From: Microscillaceae bacterium
Lineage (GTDB): Bacteria; Bacteroidota; Bacteroidia; Cytophagales; Microscillaceae
Assembly (NCBI GenBank): GCA_003449595.1
Contig: DMHB01000326.1
Location: forward strand, 1-8,399
Length of the DNA stretch: 8,399 nucleotides
Direction of reading: 5' to 3'
Shown here: in pieces, positions 1 to 6,785 of the stretch
Layout: each line of letters starts with the position of its first letter
How positions within the stretch are numbered: the stretch's first letter is position 1
Notes under the pieces: model-generated
Told to the model about the DNA's origin: nothing
Seen by the model: the letters and a program-made list of their open reading frames with translations, nothing else
Database searches by the model: none
Made by a program: the position numbers and the translations under genes

Positions 1-1097
1 TAGAAGGATTTGTATTTGCCCTCACCCCATTCAATTTTACAGCCATTGGTGGCAACCTCCCTACTGCGCCTGCTATGATGGGCAATTGCGTGGTTTGGAA
101 ACCCGCTTATACGCAAATCTATTCGGCGCACGTGCTGATGGAGGTTTTCCGCGAAGCCGGTCTGCCCGACGGCGTAATCAACCTGATTTATGTGGACGGC
201 CCTACGGTCGGAAACATCGTATTTGCTCATCCCGAGTTTGCCGGTATTCACTTTACAGGAAGCACGCAAACCTTCCACAAAATATGGAACAGCATCGGTG
301 CTAACCTTGCCCAGTACAAATCATACCCACGCATTGTAGGCGAAACCGGTGGCAAAGATTTTGTCATTGCCCACAAATCGGCCAATGCCAAAGCTTTAGC
401 TACGGCACTCATCCGAGGCGCTTTTGAGTTTCAAGGACAAAAATGCTCGGCGGCTTCGCGGGCCTATGTTCCCGATAACCTTTGGGAAGAAGTAAAACAA
501 TATATGCTCGCCGATTTGCGCCAAATCAAAATGGGCGGGGTAGAAGACTTCCAAAATTTTGTCAATGCAGTAATCGATGAACGCGCTTTCGACAAAATTG
601 CCAGCTATATCGACAAAGGCAAGCAAACCGACGGCATCACCTTGGTAGCCGGAGGCAACTACGACAAGAGCAAGGGCTATTTCATCGAACCTACCGTGTT
701 TTTAACCCGCGAACCCCAGTCGTTTCTGATGTGTGAAGAAATCTTTGGGCCGGTGCTCACCATTTACCTCTACCACGCCGAAAACTTTGAACAAACCTTG
801 GATCTGGTCGATCAAACTTCGCCGTATGCACTCACCGGAGCAGTTTTCTCGCAAGACCGCTATGCGTTAGACCTCGCCTTTGAGCGATTGCGCCAAGCAG
901 CCGGCAATTTTTATATCAATGACAAGCCTACCGGAGCCGTAGTAGGGCAGCAGCCTTTCGGCGGAGGTCGTGCCTCTGGCACCAACGACAAAGCCGGTTC
1001 GTGGCTCAATTTGCTCCGTTGGGTATCGCCAAGGGCTATCAAAGAAACCTTTGTGCCTCCTCAAGATTTCCGCTACCCCTTTATGCAAGAAAGCTAA
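1..1097 (+). CDS. pruA: Delta-1-pyrroline-5-carboxylate dehydrogenase (L-glutamate gamma-semialdehyde dehydrogenase), 5'-truncated by window edge
   Basis: This enzyme oxidises L-glutamate gamma-semialdehyde to glutamate with NAD+, the last step of proline catabolism, in the cytoplasm. The frame is open from base 3 and gives 364 residues before the TAA at 1095-1097. The catalytic glutamate lies in GETGGKDF (residue 114 of the visible part, bases 342-344). The nucleophilic cysteine lies in GQKCSAASR (residue 148, bases 444-446). Their 34-residue spacing equals that of human ALDH4A1 (E314/C348). Other conserved blocks are TPFNFTAIGGNL, HFTGST, EEIFGPVLTIY, NFYINDKPTG and GQQPFGGGRASGTNDK. Family members are about 540-560 aa, so roughly 180-200 N-terminal residues lie outside the window. 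The ATG at 75 is internal, because similarity to the family continues upstream of it. The close match to ALDH4A1 separates it from the fused PutA type and from shorter generic aldehyde dehydrogenases. The next gene starts 21 bp downstream, which suggests cotranscription. Confidence 0.96.
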   Translation, partial: EGFVFALTPFNFTAIGGNLPTAPAMMGNCVVWKPAYTQIYSAHVLMEVFREAGLPDGVINLIYVDGPTVGNIVFAHPEFAGIHFTGSTQTFHKIWNSIGANLAQYKSYPRIVGETGGKDFVIAHKSANAKALATALIRGAFEFQGQKCSAASRAYVPDNLWEEVKQYMLADLRQIKMGGVEDFQNFVNAVIDERAFDKIASYIDKGKQTDGITLVAGGNYDKSKGYFIEPTVFLTREPQSFLMCEEIFGPVLTIYLYHAENFEQTLDLVDQTSPYALTGAVFSQDRYALDLAFERLRQAAGNFYINDKPTGAVVGQQPFGGGRASGTNDKAGSWLNLLRWVSPRAIKETFVPPQDFRYPFMQES

Positions 1098-1118
1098 AAT
1101 TCCTACTGCTGGCGCGCT

Positions 1119-1841
1119 ATGTTGGGGCAAGTTGTTTGGCAATCTACTGATACACTCACCGTTTGGGCATTGAGTTGCCTGACGGTGGGCTTTGTGGGCT
1201 ATCATTTTTCGGCACACCATCCGCCTTTTATTTCTTTTTGGCAAGCCCGTTTTGCTTCGACGCCGCCTACCGTGGTCGAAGTGGTATTCCAGAAAATGGC
1301 CGGAGTGGTTTGGATGGGCATTTTGCCCTTGGTTTCTATTCTTGGGATGCCTCAAATTTCGCTTGAAAAGCTGGGCTTATCGCTGCGAAACCTCGACCAA
1401 TCCTTGTTTTGGATAGGCATATTAGCGCCCATCATTTTGCTGGTCAATGTCTTGAATGCACGCAAGCCTGACAGTTGGGCTATGTACCCACAAATGCGCC
1501 TGCAAGCGTGGACATCCTCAATTTTCACCCTCAACATCGTGTGCTGGGCATTATATCTTTTGGCGTATGAATTCCTCTTTCGAGGGATTTTGTTGCAGGG
1601 CACTTTGCACCTGGGTTTGGTGGCAGCCATTGCGCTCAACAGTAGTTTATATGCCTTGGCGCATCTCCCGAAAGGGATCAAAGAAACCGTTGGCGCTATC
1701 CCGCTAGGTATTGTCCTCAGTTATCTTACTTGGCAAACCCAAACCTTGTGGATTGCCTTCGGGGTGCATCTTTGTTTGGCCTTGTCGAACGATTTGCTTT
1801 GTTTGTATTTTCACCCTGAGATGCAATGGAAGAAAAAGTAG
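1119..1841 (+). CDS. CPBP (CAAX/Rce1-like) family integral membrane protein, possibly protease-inactive
   Basis: This is a 240-aa hydrophobic protein with about six to eight predicted membrane segments, roughly at residues 12-30, 60-78, 95-113, 135-150, 152-180, 190-205 and 210-230. The C-terminal half follows the ABI/CPBP layout. Motif 1 reads YEFLFRG (Y150, E151, R155), motif 2 is YALAH (H182), and a third histidine, H217, lies in GVHLCLALSN. In the usual motif 1 (EExxxR) the first glutamate activates water; here it is tyrosine, coded TAT at 1566-1568. The HxxxN/D of motif 4 is also imperfect, with alanine at +4 and asparagine only at +7. The fold call is therefore firmer than any claim of proteolysis. 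Known members process CAAX proteins, act in bacteriocin immunity or serve as scaffolds; nothing here selects among these. The ATG at 1119 is 21 bp after pruA, and the gene overlaps the next one by 16 bp, which suggests translational coupling. No signal peptide is evident beyond the first membrane segment. Confidence 0.85.
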   Translation: MLGQVVWQSTDTLTVWALSCLTVGFVGYHFSAHHPPFISFWQARFASTPPTVVEVVFQKMAGVVWMGILPLVSILGMPQISLEKLGLSLRNLDQSLFWIGILAPIILLVNVLNARKPDSWAMYPQMRLQAWTSSIFTLNIVCWALYLLAYEFLFRGILLQGTLHLGLVAAIALNSSLYALAHLPKGIKETVGAIPLGIVLSYLTWQTQTLWIAFGVHLCLALSNDLLCLYFHPEMQWKKK

Positions 1842-2815
1842 TTTTTGTTACCGGCGCTACGGGTTACATCGGCAAGCGGCTTTGTGCCGAATTATTAGCA
1901 CAGGGCTACCGTGTCAAAGCCCTTTGCAGACAACTGCCCACTACTGCTCCAATGCCTAATCTGGAATGGGTGGTAGGCGATTTGACCAACGAAACAGATT
2001 TAAAAACTTTGGTGGCAGGCTGTAGCCAAGGGTTTCATTTGGCGGCTTATGCCAAAGTATGGGCCAAAGATCCGGCCACTTTTTTTCGCATCAATGTGGA
2101 AGGAACTACCTACCTGCTGGAGGCCGCTTTGCAAGCCGGTGTAAAGCGCGTGGTGCTTACCTCTACTGCTGGTGTGTTGGGGGCTTCGCCCGATGCTACG
2201 ACGTTATGTGATGAAAATCAAACGCCAATTTTTCCATTGACGACAGCCTACGAAAAAACCAAAGCCATTGCGGAACACAAAGCCAAGGCTTTTTTGCAAA
2301 AAGGGATGGATATCATTACCGTAAACCCTACGCGGGTATATGGGCCGGGATTGTTGAGCGATAGCAACGCCGTTACGAAAATTTTGAAACAATACGGTGC
2401 CGGAAAGTGGAAATTTATGCCCGGAAACGGACAAAGCATTGGCAACTATGTTTTTGTGGAAGATGTGGTGCAAGGCTTATTGTTGGCTTTGTGGCACGGC
2501 AAAAGTGGCGAAAGGTATATTTTAGGCGGCGAAAATGCCTCCTACTGCACCCTATTCGATACAATGGGCCAAGTAACGGGCAAGACGCTCAAACTGTATC
2601 CAATGCCTTTGTCGGTGATGATGGCCGTGGCCAAATTTCAAAAACTAATGGCTGATGGGTTTGGGTGGCCTCCGCTTATTACCCCCGGGTTTGTGCGTAA
2701 GTACAACCACCATTGGAACGTAAGCAGCCAAAAAGCCATCGAGCAATTGGGATACAGCATTACCCCTTTGGCAAAAGGTTTGCAAACCACTTGGCAATGG
2801 TTGCAGTCTTCATAA
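1826..2815 (+). CDS. NAD(P)-dependent epimerase/dehydratase-type extended SDR (dihydroflavonol-4-reductase-like)
   Basis: This is a 329-aa cytoplasmic Rossmann-fold oxidoreductase of the extended short-chain dehydrogenase superfamily. The N-terminus holds the nucleotide-binding motif TGATGYIG (residues 9-16), followed by the GDLT acidic turn (D52) and HLAAYAKVW (71-79). The catalytic set is S113/T114 in LTSTAGVLG, with Y142 and K146 in TAYEKTKAIAE (YxxxK). NPTRVYGPG (167-175) and NYVFVEDVVQG (207-217) are typical of the epimerase/dehydratase (PF01370) and 3-beta-HSD-like branch. The spacing and the NPTRVYGPG block resemble bacterial proteins annotated as dihydroflavonol-4-reductase-like; that label reflects similarity, and the substrate is unknown. 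It could act on a nucleotide sugar, a steroid or hopanoid-like lipid, or a small carbonyl compound. The ATG at 1826 places the glycine motif at the normal distance from the N-terminus. It sits inside the last 16 bp of the CPBP gene in another frame. The length is normal and no key residue is missing. Confidence 0.93.
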   Translation: MEEKVVFVTGATGYIGKRLCAELLAQGYRVKALCRQLPTTAPMPNLEWVVGDLTNETDLKTLVAGCSQGFHLAAYAKVWAKDPATFFRINVEGTTYLLEAALQAGVKRVVLTSTAGVLGASPDATTLCDENQTPIFPLTTAYEKTKAIAEHKAKAFLQKGMDIITVNPTRVYGPGLLSDSNAVTKILKQYGAGKWKFMPGNGQSIGNYVFVEDVVQGLLLALWHGKSGERYILGGENASYCTLFDTMGQVTGKTLKLYPMPLSVMMAVAKFQKLMADGFGWPPLITPGFVRKYNHHWNVSSQKAIEQLGYSITPLAKGLQTTWQWLQSS

Positions 2816-2830
2816 AATTCCATAGTTTTG
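2801..2830 (+). promoter_or_regulatory. Candidate Bacteroidota sigma-A-type promoter (TTG-N19-TAnnTTTG)
   Basis: TTG at 2801-2803, a 19-base spacer, and TAGTTTTG at 2823-2830 match the consensus described for Bacteroidota housekeeping promoters (-33 TTG/TTTG, -7 TAnnTTTG, spacer about 17-23). The -7 box lies in the 21-bp gap between the two SDR genes; the -33 box lies in the last codons of the upstream gene. The expected transcription start is at or next to the ATG at 2837, so the mRNA would be leaderless or nearly so. This is a consensus match only. Six fixed bases should occur by chance a few times in a window of this size. Confidence 0.4.
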
Positions 2831-2836
2831 AGTGAA

Positions 2837-3730
2837 ATGAAACCAACCCTTGCGAAACCAACTTTTACACTCATTACCGGTGCCAGCGCCGGAATAGGCA
2901 AGGCTATGGCCGAACGAAGTGCAGCATTGGGGCAAAACCTGCTGTTGGTAGCTTTGCCCGACAATGGCGAACTGAGTAGTATTGCCAATTCTCTTGCAGC
3001 AAAATATGGTATTGAAGCCTATTGTTTCCCCATCGATTTAGCCCATTCAGAGGCTCCTGAGCAAATTTGGGCTTGGATTCAGCACCAAGGGTTTGGGGTC
3101 AATGTATTGATCAACAACGCCGGGGTAGGCGCTATAGGGGCTTTTGAAAATGCTTCGGTGGCTTTTTACCAGCAACTTATTCAGCTCAACATCATGGCCT
3201 TGGTAAAACTGACCCATTTGTTGTTGCCCGAATTGAAAAGCCATCCCAAAGCCCACATTTTGAATGTAAGCAGTTTGGCGGCTTTTTTCAATATGCCATA
3301 CAAAATTATCTATGCTGCCAGCAAGCATTTTGTATATGCCTTTAGCCGAGCGTTACGGGTCGAGCTATCCAATACTTCGGTAAGTGTTACGGTGCTTTGC
3401 CCGGGGGCAGTCATTACCAATCCTGTTATTTTGGAGCGTGTTCGCCAAGTAAGCCCTTGGGCTGAAAACCTGGCTTGGTATCCTGAAGCGGTGGCCGATT
3501 TAGCCATCCGGCAAATGCTCAGAGGCAAAGCCGTAGTTATACCGGGACTACTCAACCGGCTAACCATTTGGTTGAGCTGGTGCTTGCCTACAGGGCTACG
3601 ATTACAAATTTTGAGTTATCTTTTTGGACGAAAACATTCCACTGCACCAACTATATTACCGATTTCTACACACATACCCATTGCAAACGATAAATTAACT
3701 GAATCTACTTCCCCCACATTTAATCACTAA
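2837..3730 (+). CDS. Classical short-chain dehydrogenase/reductase (SDR family NAD(P)-dependent oxidoreductase)
   Basis: From the ATG at 2837 this is a 297-aa classical SDR (COG0300/DltE-like). The cofactor motif TGASAGIG is at residues 14-21, NNAG at 93-96 and the active-site asparagine at N118 (QLNIMA). The catalytic triad is S146 (NVSSLAAFF), Y159 and K163 (YAASK), with the usual 13-residue Ser-Tyr spacing, and the PGAV turn follows at 189-192. A TTG start nine bases upstream (2828) is possible, but it overlaps a candidate -7 promoter box, and the ATG already puts the glycine motif at the normal position. Beyond the catalytic domain lies a hydrophobic or amphipathic stretch (about 238-264, from GLLNRLTIW to SYLFG) that could touch the membrane. 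It is followed by a Thr/Ser/Pro-rich tail of about 30 residues with no recognisable domain. The substrate is unknown; relatives reduce or oxidise carbonyls on lipids and other small molecules. It starts 21 bp after the preceding SDR gene. Confidence 0.92.
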   Translation: MKPTLAKPTFTLITGASAGIGKAMAERSAALGQNLLLVALPDNGELSSIANSLAAKYGIEAYCFPIDLAHSEAPEQIWAWIQHQGFGVNVLINNAGVGAIGAFENASVAFYQQLIQLNIMALVKLTHLLLPELKSHPKAHILNVSSLAAFFNMPYKIIYAASKHFVYAFSRALRVELSNTSVSVTVLCPGAVITNPVILERVRQVSPWAENLAWYPEAVADLAIRQMLRGKAVVIPGLLNRLTIWLSWCLPTGLRLQILSYLFGRKHSTAPTILPISTHIPIANDKLTESTSPTFNH

Positions 3731-3761
3731 TCTCTCTTTCACCTTTATAAAGTTTTCAATA

Positions 3762-4763
3762 GTGCGTGTTTTATTTATCAATAGTCCTAAGTTCGATTAC
3801 TTGCAAGATTTGACCTATCACGGATTACACTTCTTACCGGATCGGCCAACGGTTGTAGATTATCCTTTCCACTTAGGCTTTCATTTTGAAAAGAAGCGGT
3901 ATCCTTGCAATTTAGGCTACTTGCCGGGTACTTTGGTGAAGAGTTTTTGGCAAGACAGGCGTTTGCAAAACACCGACTTGGTGGTGGTTGGTGCTGCCAA
4001 ACCTGATTGTTTTCGCACGTATTTGAAAATTCTGCCTCAGCTACCTGCTGAAGTAAAAATTATTTTTGTGGACGGGGGCGATTTTAGTGCGGTAGGGGGA
4101 GACTTAAAGCGCCTACACGCCTATCCGCTTTACGAAGAAGCCATCCGGCAGCGACCGTTCGACTTAGTTTTCAAAAGAGAATATTTAGAAAATACCACCT
4201 ACGAGTCGAATGTAGTGCCTTTCCCTTTTTCTTTTCGGGCAGATTATATGCCTTCGCCATCGGCTGCCAAACAATACGATGTAGCTTTTTGGGCCGTAGA
4301 GTCGCACCCCATCCGCACCAAAGCCTTAGAAATTTTAGAAAATCGATTTGATTGTACAACCAACGGCACGGTTAAAAACCAAGTATTTTCTAAATACAAA
4401 CGCAAGGGCAAGCAATATTTGGCCGCTTTGCAGCAATGCAAAATTGTACTCAACTTACGCGGTGTCGGTTGGGACACCTTGCGCTATTGGGAAGTGCCAG
4501 CCTTGGGCGGGCCTTTGATGATTAGCCAACGCCCTCAAATTGTAATCCCTCATAACTTTGAACATCAAAAGCACGTCATCTTTTGCCAAGATGATCTCGC
4601 CGACTTGGTAGATATATGTGAGTATTACCTGCACCACGAAGCCGAACGCCAAGCCATTGTGGAGGAAGCACGGGTGTTTTCGCAAGTCAACCATTCCTCT
4701 ATAGCCAGGGCAACACAGTTTTGGACTGTTGTTCAATCTTATTTCCCTGAATTATTTCGATAA
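3762..4763 (+). CDS. Probable glycosyltransferase, GT-B fold, CgeB-like (Glyco_trans_1_2 type C-terminus)
   Basis: This is a 333-aa soluble protein with no signal peptide or membrane segment. The N-terminal half opens with a beta-strand, MRVLFINSP, and carries IFVDGGDF (101-108) and DLVFKREYL (134-142), patterns seen in the first domain of CgeB-like glycosyltransferases. The second domain contains CKIVLNLRGVGWDTLRYWE (226-244) followed by VPALGGPLMIS. This resembles the R-x-x-E...G region of PF13524, where the glutamate is expected to help bind the sugar nucleotide. HVIFCQDDLADLVD (271-284) and the closing helices ending in ARATQFW are also typical. The likely role is transfer of a sugar from an activated donor to a surface polysaccharide, lipid or protein; donor and acceptor cannot be read from the sequence. 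The start is GTG at 3762. There is no in-frame ATG nearby, and an earlier start would add residues without similarity. It lies 31 bp after the SDR gene and 14 bp before the next gene. Confidence 0.75.
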   Translation: MRVLFINSPKFDYLQDLTYHGLHFLPDRPTVVDYPFHLGFHFEKKRYPCNLGYLPGTLVKSFWQDRRLQNTDLVVVGAAKPDCFRTYLKILPQLPAEVKIIFVDGGDFSAVGGDLKRLHAYPLYEEAIRQRPFDLVFKREYLENTTYESNVVPFPFSFRADYMPSPSAAKQYDVAFWAVESHPIRTKALEILENRFDCTTNGTVKNQVFSKYKRKGKQYLAALQQCKIVLNLRGVGWDTLRYWEVPALGGPLMISQRPQIVIPHNFEHQKHVIFCQDDLADLVDICEYYLHHEAERQAIVEEARVFSQVNHSSIARATQFWTVVQSYFPELFR

Positions 4764-4777
4764 AAACCAATTCTCCT

Positions 4778-5491
4778 ATGCGGTCAGTTCTACTCTATAA
4801 TTTATTTCCGGTAAACCATTGGCAAGAAGTTACGCAAAGCCTTTTGCAGAACCACCACCACGATGAACTTTACATTCACATCACACTGCCTTGGTGGAAG
4901 AAGTGGTTTGGTAACCGAGCAGAAAAGCAAATCCGTGAGTTTTTGACACAATACACTACCCAAGACCATATTTTTTGCTCTACCAATCAGAAGAAATTAG
5001 GAGAGGTAATTGGTTTCAATGTATTTCGACAACAGATTGATTTTCAACCGTTTGAGATGGCCACTTATATCCACAGCAAAGGAGTAAGTCGTCCCGAAAA
5101 CAAAAACATAGCCGATTGGACAGCTATGATGGGGTATTTTGTATTAGAGAAGCACGCTTGGTGCAAGGAGGTTTTTGAGAAAGGCAAATCACTGTATGGA
5201 TGTAATCTAAACGTGGTGGACAACATTGATGCAAAAATTCCTGAAGTATTTAGAAATACTAAATTTTGGTTTTCAGGTAATTTTGTTTCTATCAACCTGC
5301 AAAAGCTCCACGGGGCATTTCTACAAACCCCTTGCGAACCCAATTACTATGGAATAGAACGATTTTGGGGGCGCTTATGCGAAGCGGATGAGGCATATTG
5401 TCCTTTCGATTCTACTCCTTTGGTAAATCATTATGACGAACCATTTCCTGCCAGTAGGTATGTCAACGCGCCGATGCCGCCAATAGATTAG
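4778..5491 (+). CDS. Putative glycosyltransferase-like protein with YIHSKG and SGNF motifs
   Basis: This is a 237-aa soluble protein without signal peptide or membrane segments. I do not recognise a named family with confidence. The visible pattern is a start of MRSVLLYNLFPV, then YIHSKGVS (97-104), W114, MGYFVLEKH (118-126), GCNLNV (141-146) and FWFSGNFVSINLQKL (163-177), with E194/RFW further on. Bacterial and viral glycosyltransferases related to the rhamnan-synthesis protein RgpF share the order 'Y-(I/L)-H-(S/T)-K-x', a tryptophan near a 'YF' segment, and then 'SGNFWW'. By that resemblance this is probably a GT-A-like transferase; no classical DxD motif is evident. It follows the CgeB-like glycosyltransferase by 14 bp, which supports a shared glycan-building job. 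The stop codon is only 7 bp from the stop of the convergent M16 gene. A sampled line looks somewhat more A/T-rich than pruA (about 42% versus 50% GC in single 60-base lines), too small a sample to argue for transfer. Confidence 0.58.
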   Translation: MRSVLLYNLFPVNHWQEVTQSLLQNHHHDELYIHITLPWWKKWFGNRAEKQIREFLTQYTTQDHIFCSTNQKKLGEVIGFNVFRQQIDFQPFEMATYIHSKGVSRPENKNIADWTAMMGYFVLEKHAWCKEVFEKGKSLYGCNLNVVDNIDAKIPEVFRNTKFWFSGNFVSINLQKLHGAFLQTPCEPNYYGIERFWGRLCEADEAYCPFDSTPLVNHYDEPFPASRYVNAPMPPID

Positions 5492-5518
5492 TAATAGTTT
5501 ATTTACCGCCTATTACTA
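5489..5518. terminator. Inverted repeat at the convergent gene junction, possible bidirectional terminator
   Basis: TAGTAATAG (5489-5497) and CTATTACTA (5510-5518) form a perfect 9-bp inverted repeat with a 12-base loop. The left arm includes the stop codon of the plus-strand gene; the right arm lies in the last codons of the minus-strand M16 gene. The position between converging genes fits a shared terminator. However, the stem is A/T-rich, the loop is long, only a TTT follows on the plus strand, and no U-tract follows on the minus strand, so the call is weak. Confidence 0.3.
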
Positions 5519-6785
5519 TTTCAAGCATTGTGTCGGTATTCAAATACAGGTTCGCGGTGCGTAAAATTTCTTCTGCGGTGATTTGGTGAATAGAATCGAA
5601 GAATAGCTCGTAGTAGCTATAATCTAATTCGTTGAGGTAAAGATTTTTGAACCTATCCGCAGTTTTGAATGGCGTAGCAAACATACCGGCCATAGAGCCT
5701 AAAAAATAGTTTTTTACCGTTGTCAACTCTTCTTCTGGCACTAATTCCTGTCGAAGCAGGCGGGCTTCTTTATGAATTTCATCGATGGTTTGTTGCGTAA
5801 ACTCCCGCTTTACGTCCGTGCCAATTACCCAATAGCCCGCATTTTTTTGGTTGGCCAACTGTGAATAAATGCCATAGGTAAATCCTTTGTCCTCGCGAAT
5901 GTTTTTCATCAGGCGCGAGCCAAAATATCCCCCAAAGATTTCATTCAACATCACTAACGAAAAGTAATCCGGGTGTTTTTTGTTGAGCGTCAGTGTAGCA
6001 ATTCGCAAAGAAGATTGAAGGCTTTCGGGCTTGTCCACAAGATAAGCCTCTGGGTTGGTTAGAGGCTCGAAACTGAAGGAAGCCAACGATTTTGTATAGG
6101 GTTCGATGGGCAGATTGCCTAAATATTGATGGATTAGTTTTTTTTCAGTATCGCCTATCCAGCCCGACGCAATGATGTCAAAGGGCTTTTGTTTCACAAA
6201 ATGCTTATAAAACTCATCAATCACTTCCCTATTCATTTGTTGGATGGTGGCCTCATCCATTTCACGTCCGTAGGGGTGGTGTGCTCCAAACAAACGGACA
6301 CGCATTTGTTGGGACGCTACATAGCTATTTTTTTGCAGGTTGACACTCAGGTTTTGGAGCATCAACTTCTGAATGTGTTCGAGTTCTTCTTCTGCGAAAA
6401 CGGGTGTTTGCAGTATTTCTTGCAACAATTGAAGCAAAGGCTCTAAAAACTTAGCAACAGAATATACCGTAATGCTAAAACTGTCAAATCCTGAAGAGCA
6501 TTCTATGGCAGCCCCAAATTGGTCGATGTAGGCGTGTATCTGAGCTGAACTTTTGTGCTGTGTGCCTTCTAATAGCATTTTGGCGGCAAATAAACTACTA
6601 CCGCTGACTTGCTCGTACCAACTGCCAGCTTTAAATATCAATTCCAAACGTAGTACAGGCTGAACACCACCATGTACGGTGTATAATTGAGCACCGTTAG
6701 CCAGCGATTCTACCTCGGGTTGAATGATGGCTAAGTGCTCAATCACCTGAAATTCAGGCGGTTGGCTGCGGTTCAAAGCGGCCAT
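5499..6785 (-). CDS. M16 (insulinase/pitrilysin) family protein, non-catalytic subunit type (no HxxEH)
   Basis: This is a 428-aa protein with the two-domain layout of half-size M16 peptidases: an N-terminal domain at about 15-210 and a C-terminal inactive-type domain at about 240-425. The region that normally reads G-x-x-H-F-x-E-H-M-L-x-x-G-T is SGSSLFAAKMLLEGT here (61-75), so both zinc-binding histidines and the catalytic glutamate are replaced (L65, A68, K69). The C-terminal domain keeps GSRLMKNIREDKGFTYG (289-305) with the substrate-binding pair R297 and Y304. In heterodimeric M16B enzymes one subunit supplies HxxEH and the other the Arg/Tyr pair; this protein matches the second type. No catalytic partner lies next to it. 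The N-terminus (LNRSQPPEF) has no signal peptide, so a cytoplasmic location is likely unless another route is used. The ATG at 6783-6785 overlaps the porV stop by one base (TAATG), which points to translational coupling with porV. Confidence 0.92.
   Translation of the reverse strand: MAALNRSQPPEFQVIEHLAIIQPEVESLANGAQLYTVHGGVQPVLRLELIFKAGSWYEQVSGSSLFAAKMLLEGTQHKSSAQIHAYIDQFGAAIECSSGFDSFSITVYSVAKFLEPLLQLLQEILQTPVFAEEELEHIQKLMLQNLSVNLQKNSYVASQQMRVRLFGAHHPYGREMDEATIQQMNREVIDEFYKHFVKQKPFDIIASGWIGDTEKKLIHQYLGNLPIEPYTKSLASFSFEPLTNPEAYLVDKPESLQSSLRIATLTLNKKHPDYFSLVMLNEIFGGYFGSRLMKNIREDKGFTYGIYSQLANQKNAGYWVIGTDVKREFTQQTIDEIHKEARLLRQELVPEEELTTVKNYFLGSMAGMFATPFKTADRFKNLYLNELDYSYYELFFDSIHQITAEEILRTANLYLNTDTMLEIVIGGK

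Noticed and set aside
1095..1121. pruA and the CPBP gene are in the same frame, separated by one TAA, suggesting a possible read-through fusion
   Set aside because: pruA ends at its normal C-terminus, the seven codons between are unremarkable, and there is no read-through signal. The shared frame is a one-in-three coincidence.
867..1355. 162-codon minus-strand open frame
   Set aside because: It lies antisense across the strongly conserved end of pruA and the start of the CPBP gene. Its product is rich in Arg/His/Pro without recognisable motifs, typical of a shadow frame.
2204..2473. Minus-strand open frames within the extended SDR gene
   Set aside because: They lie wholly inside a well-supported gene and their translations show no family features.
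3731..3761. Possible promoter before the CgeB-like glycosyltransferase
   Set aside because: No TAnnTTTG element is present in the 31-bp gap; the A/T-rich bases alone do not support a call.
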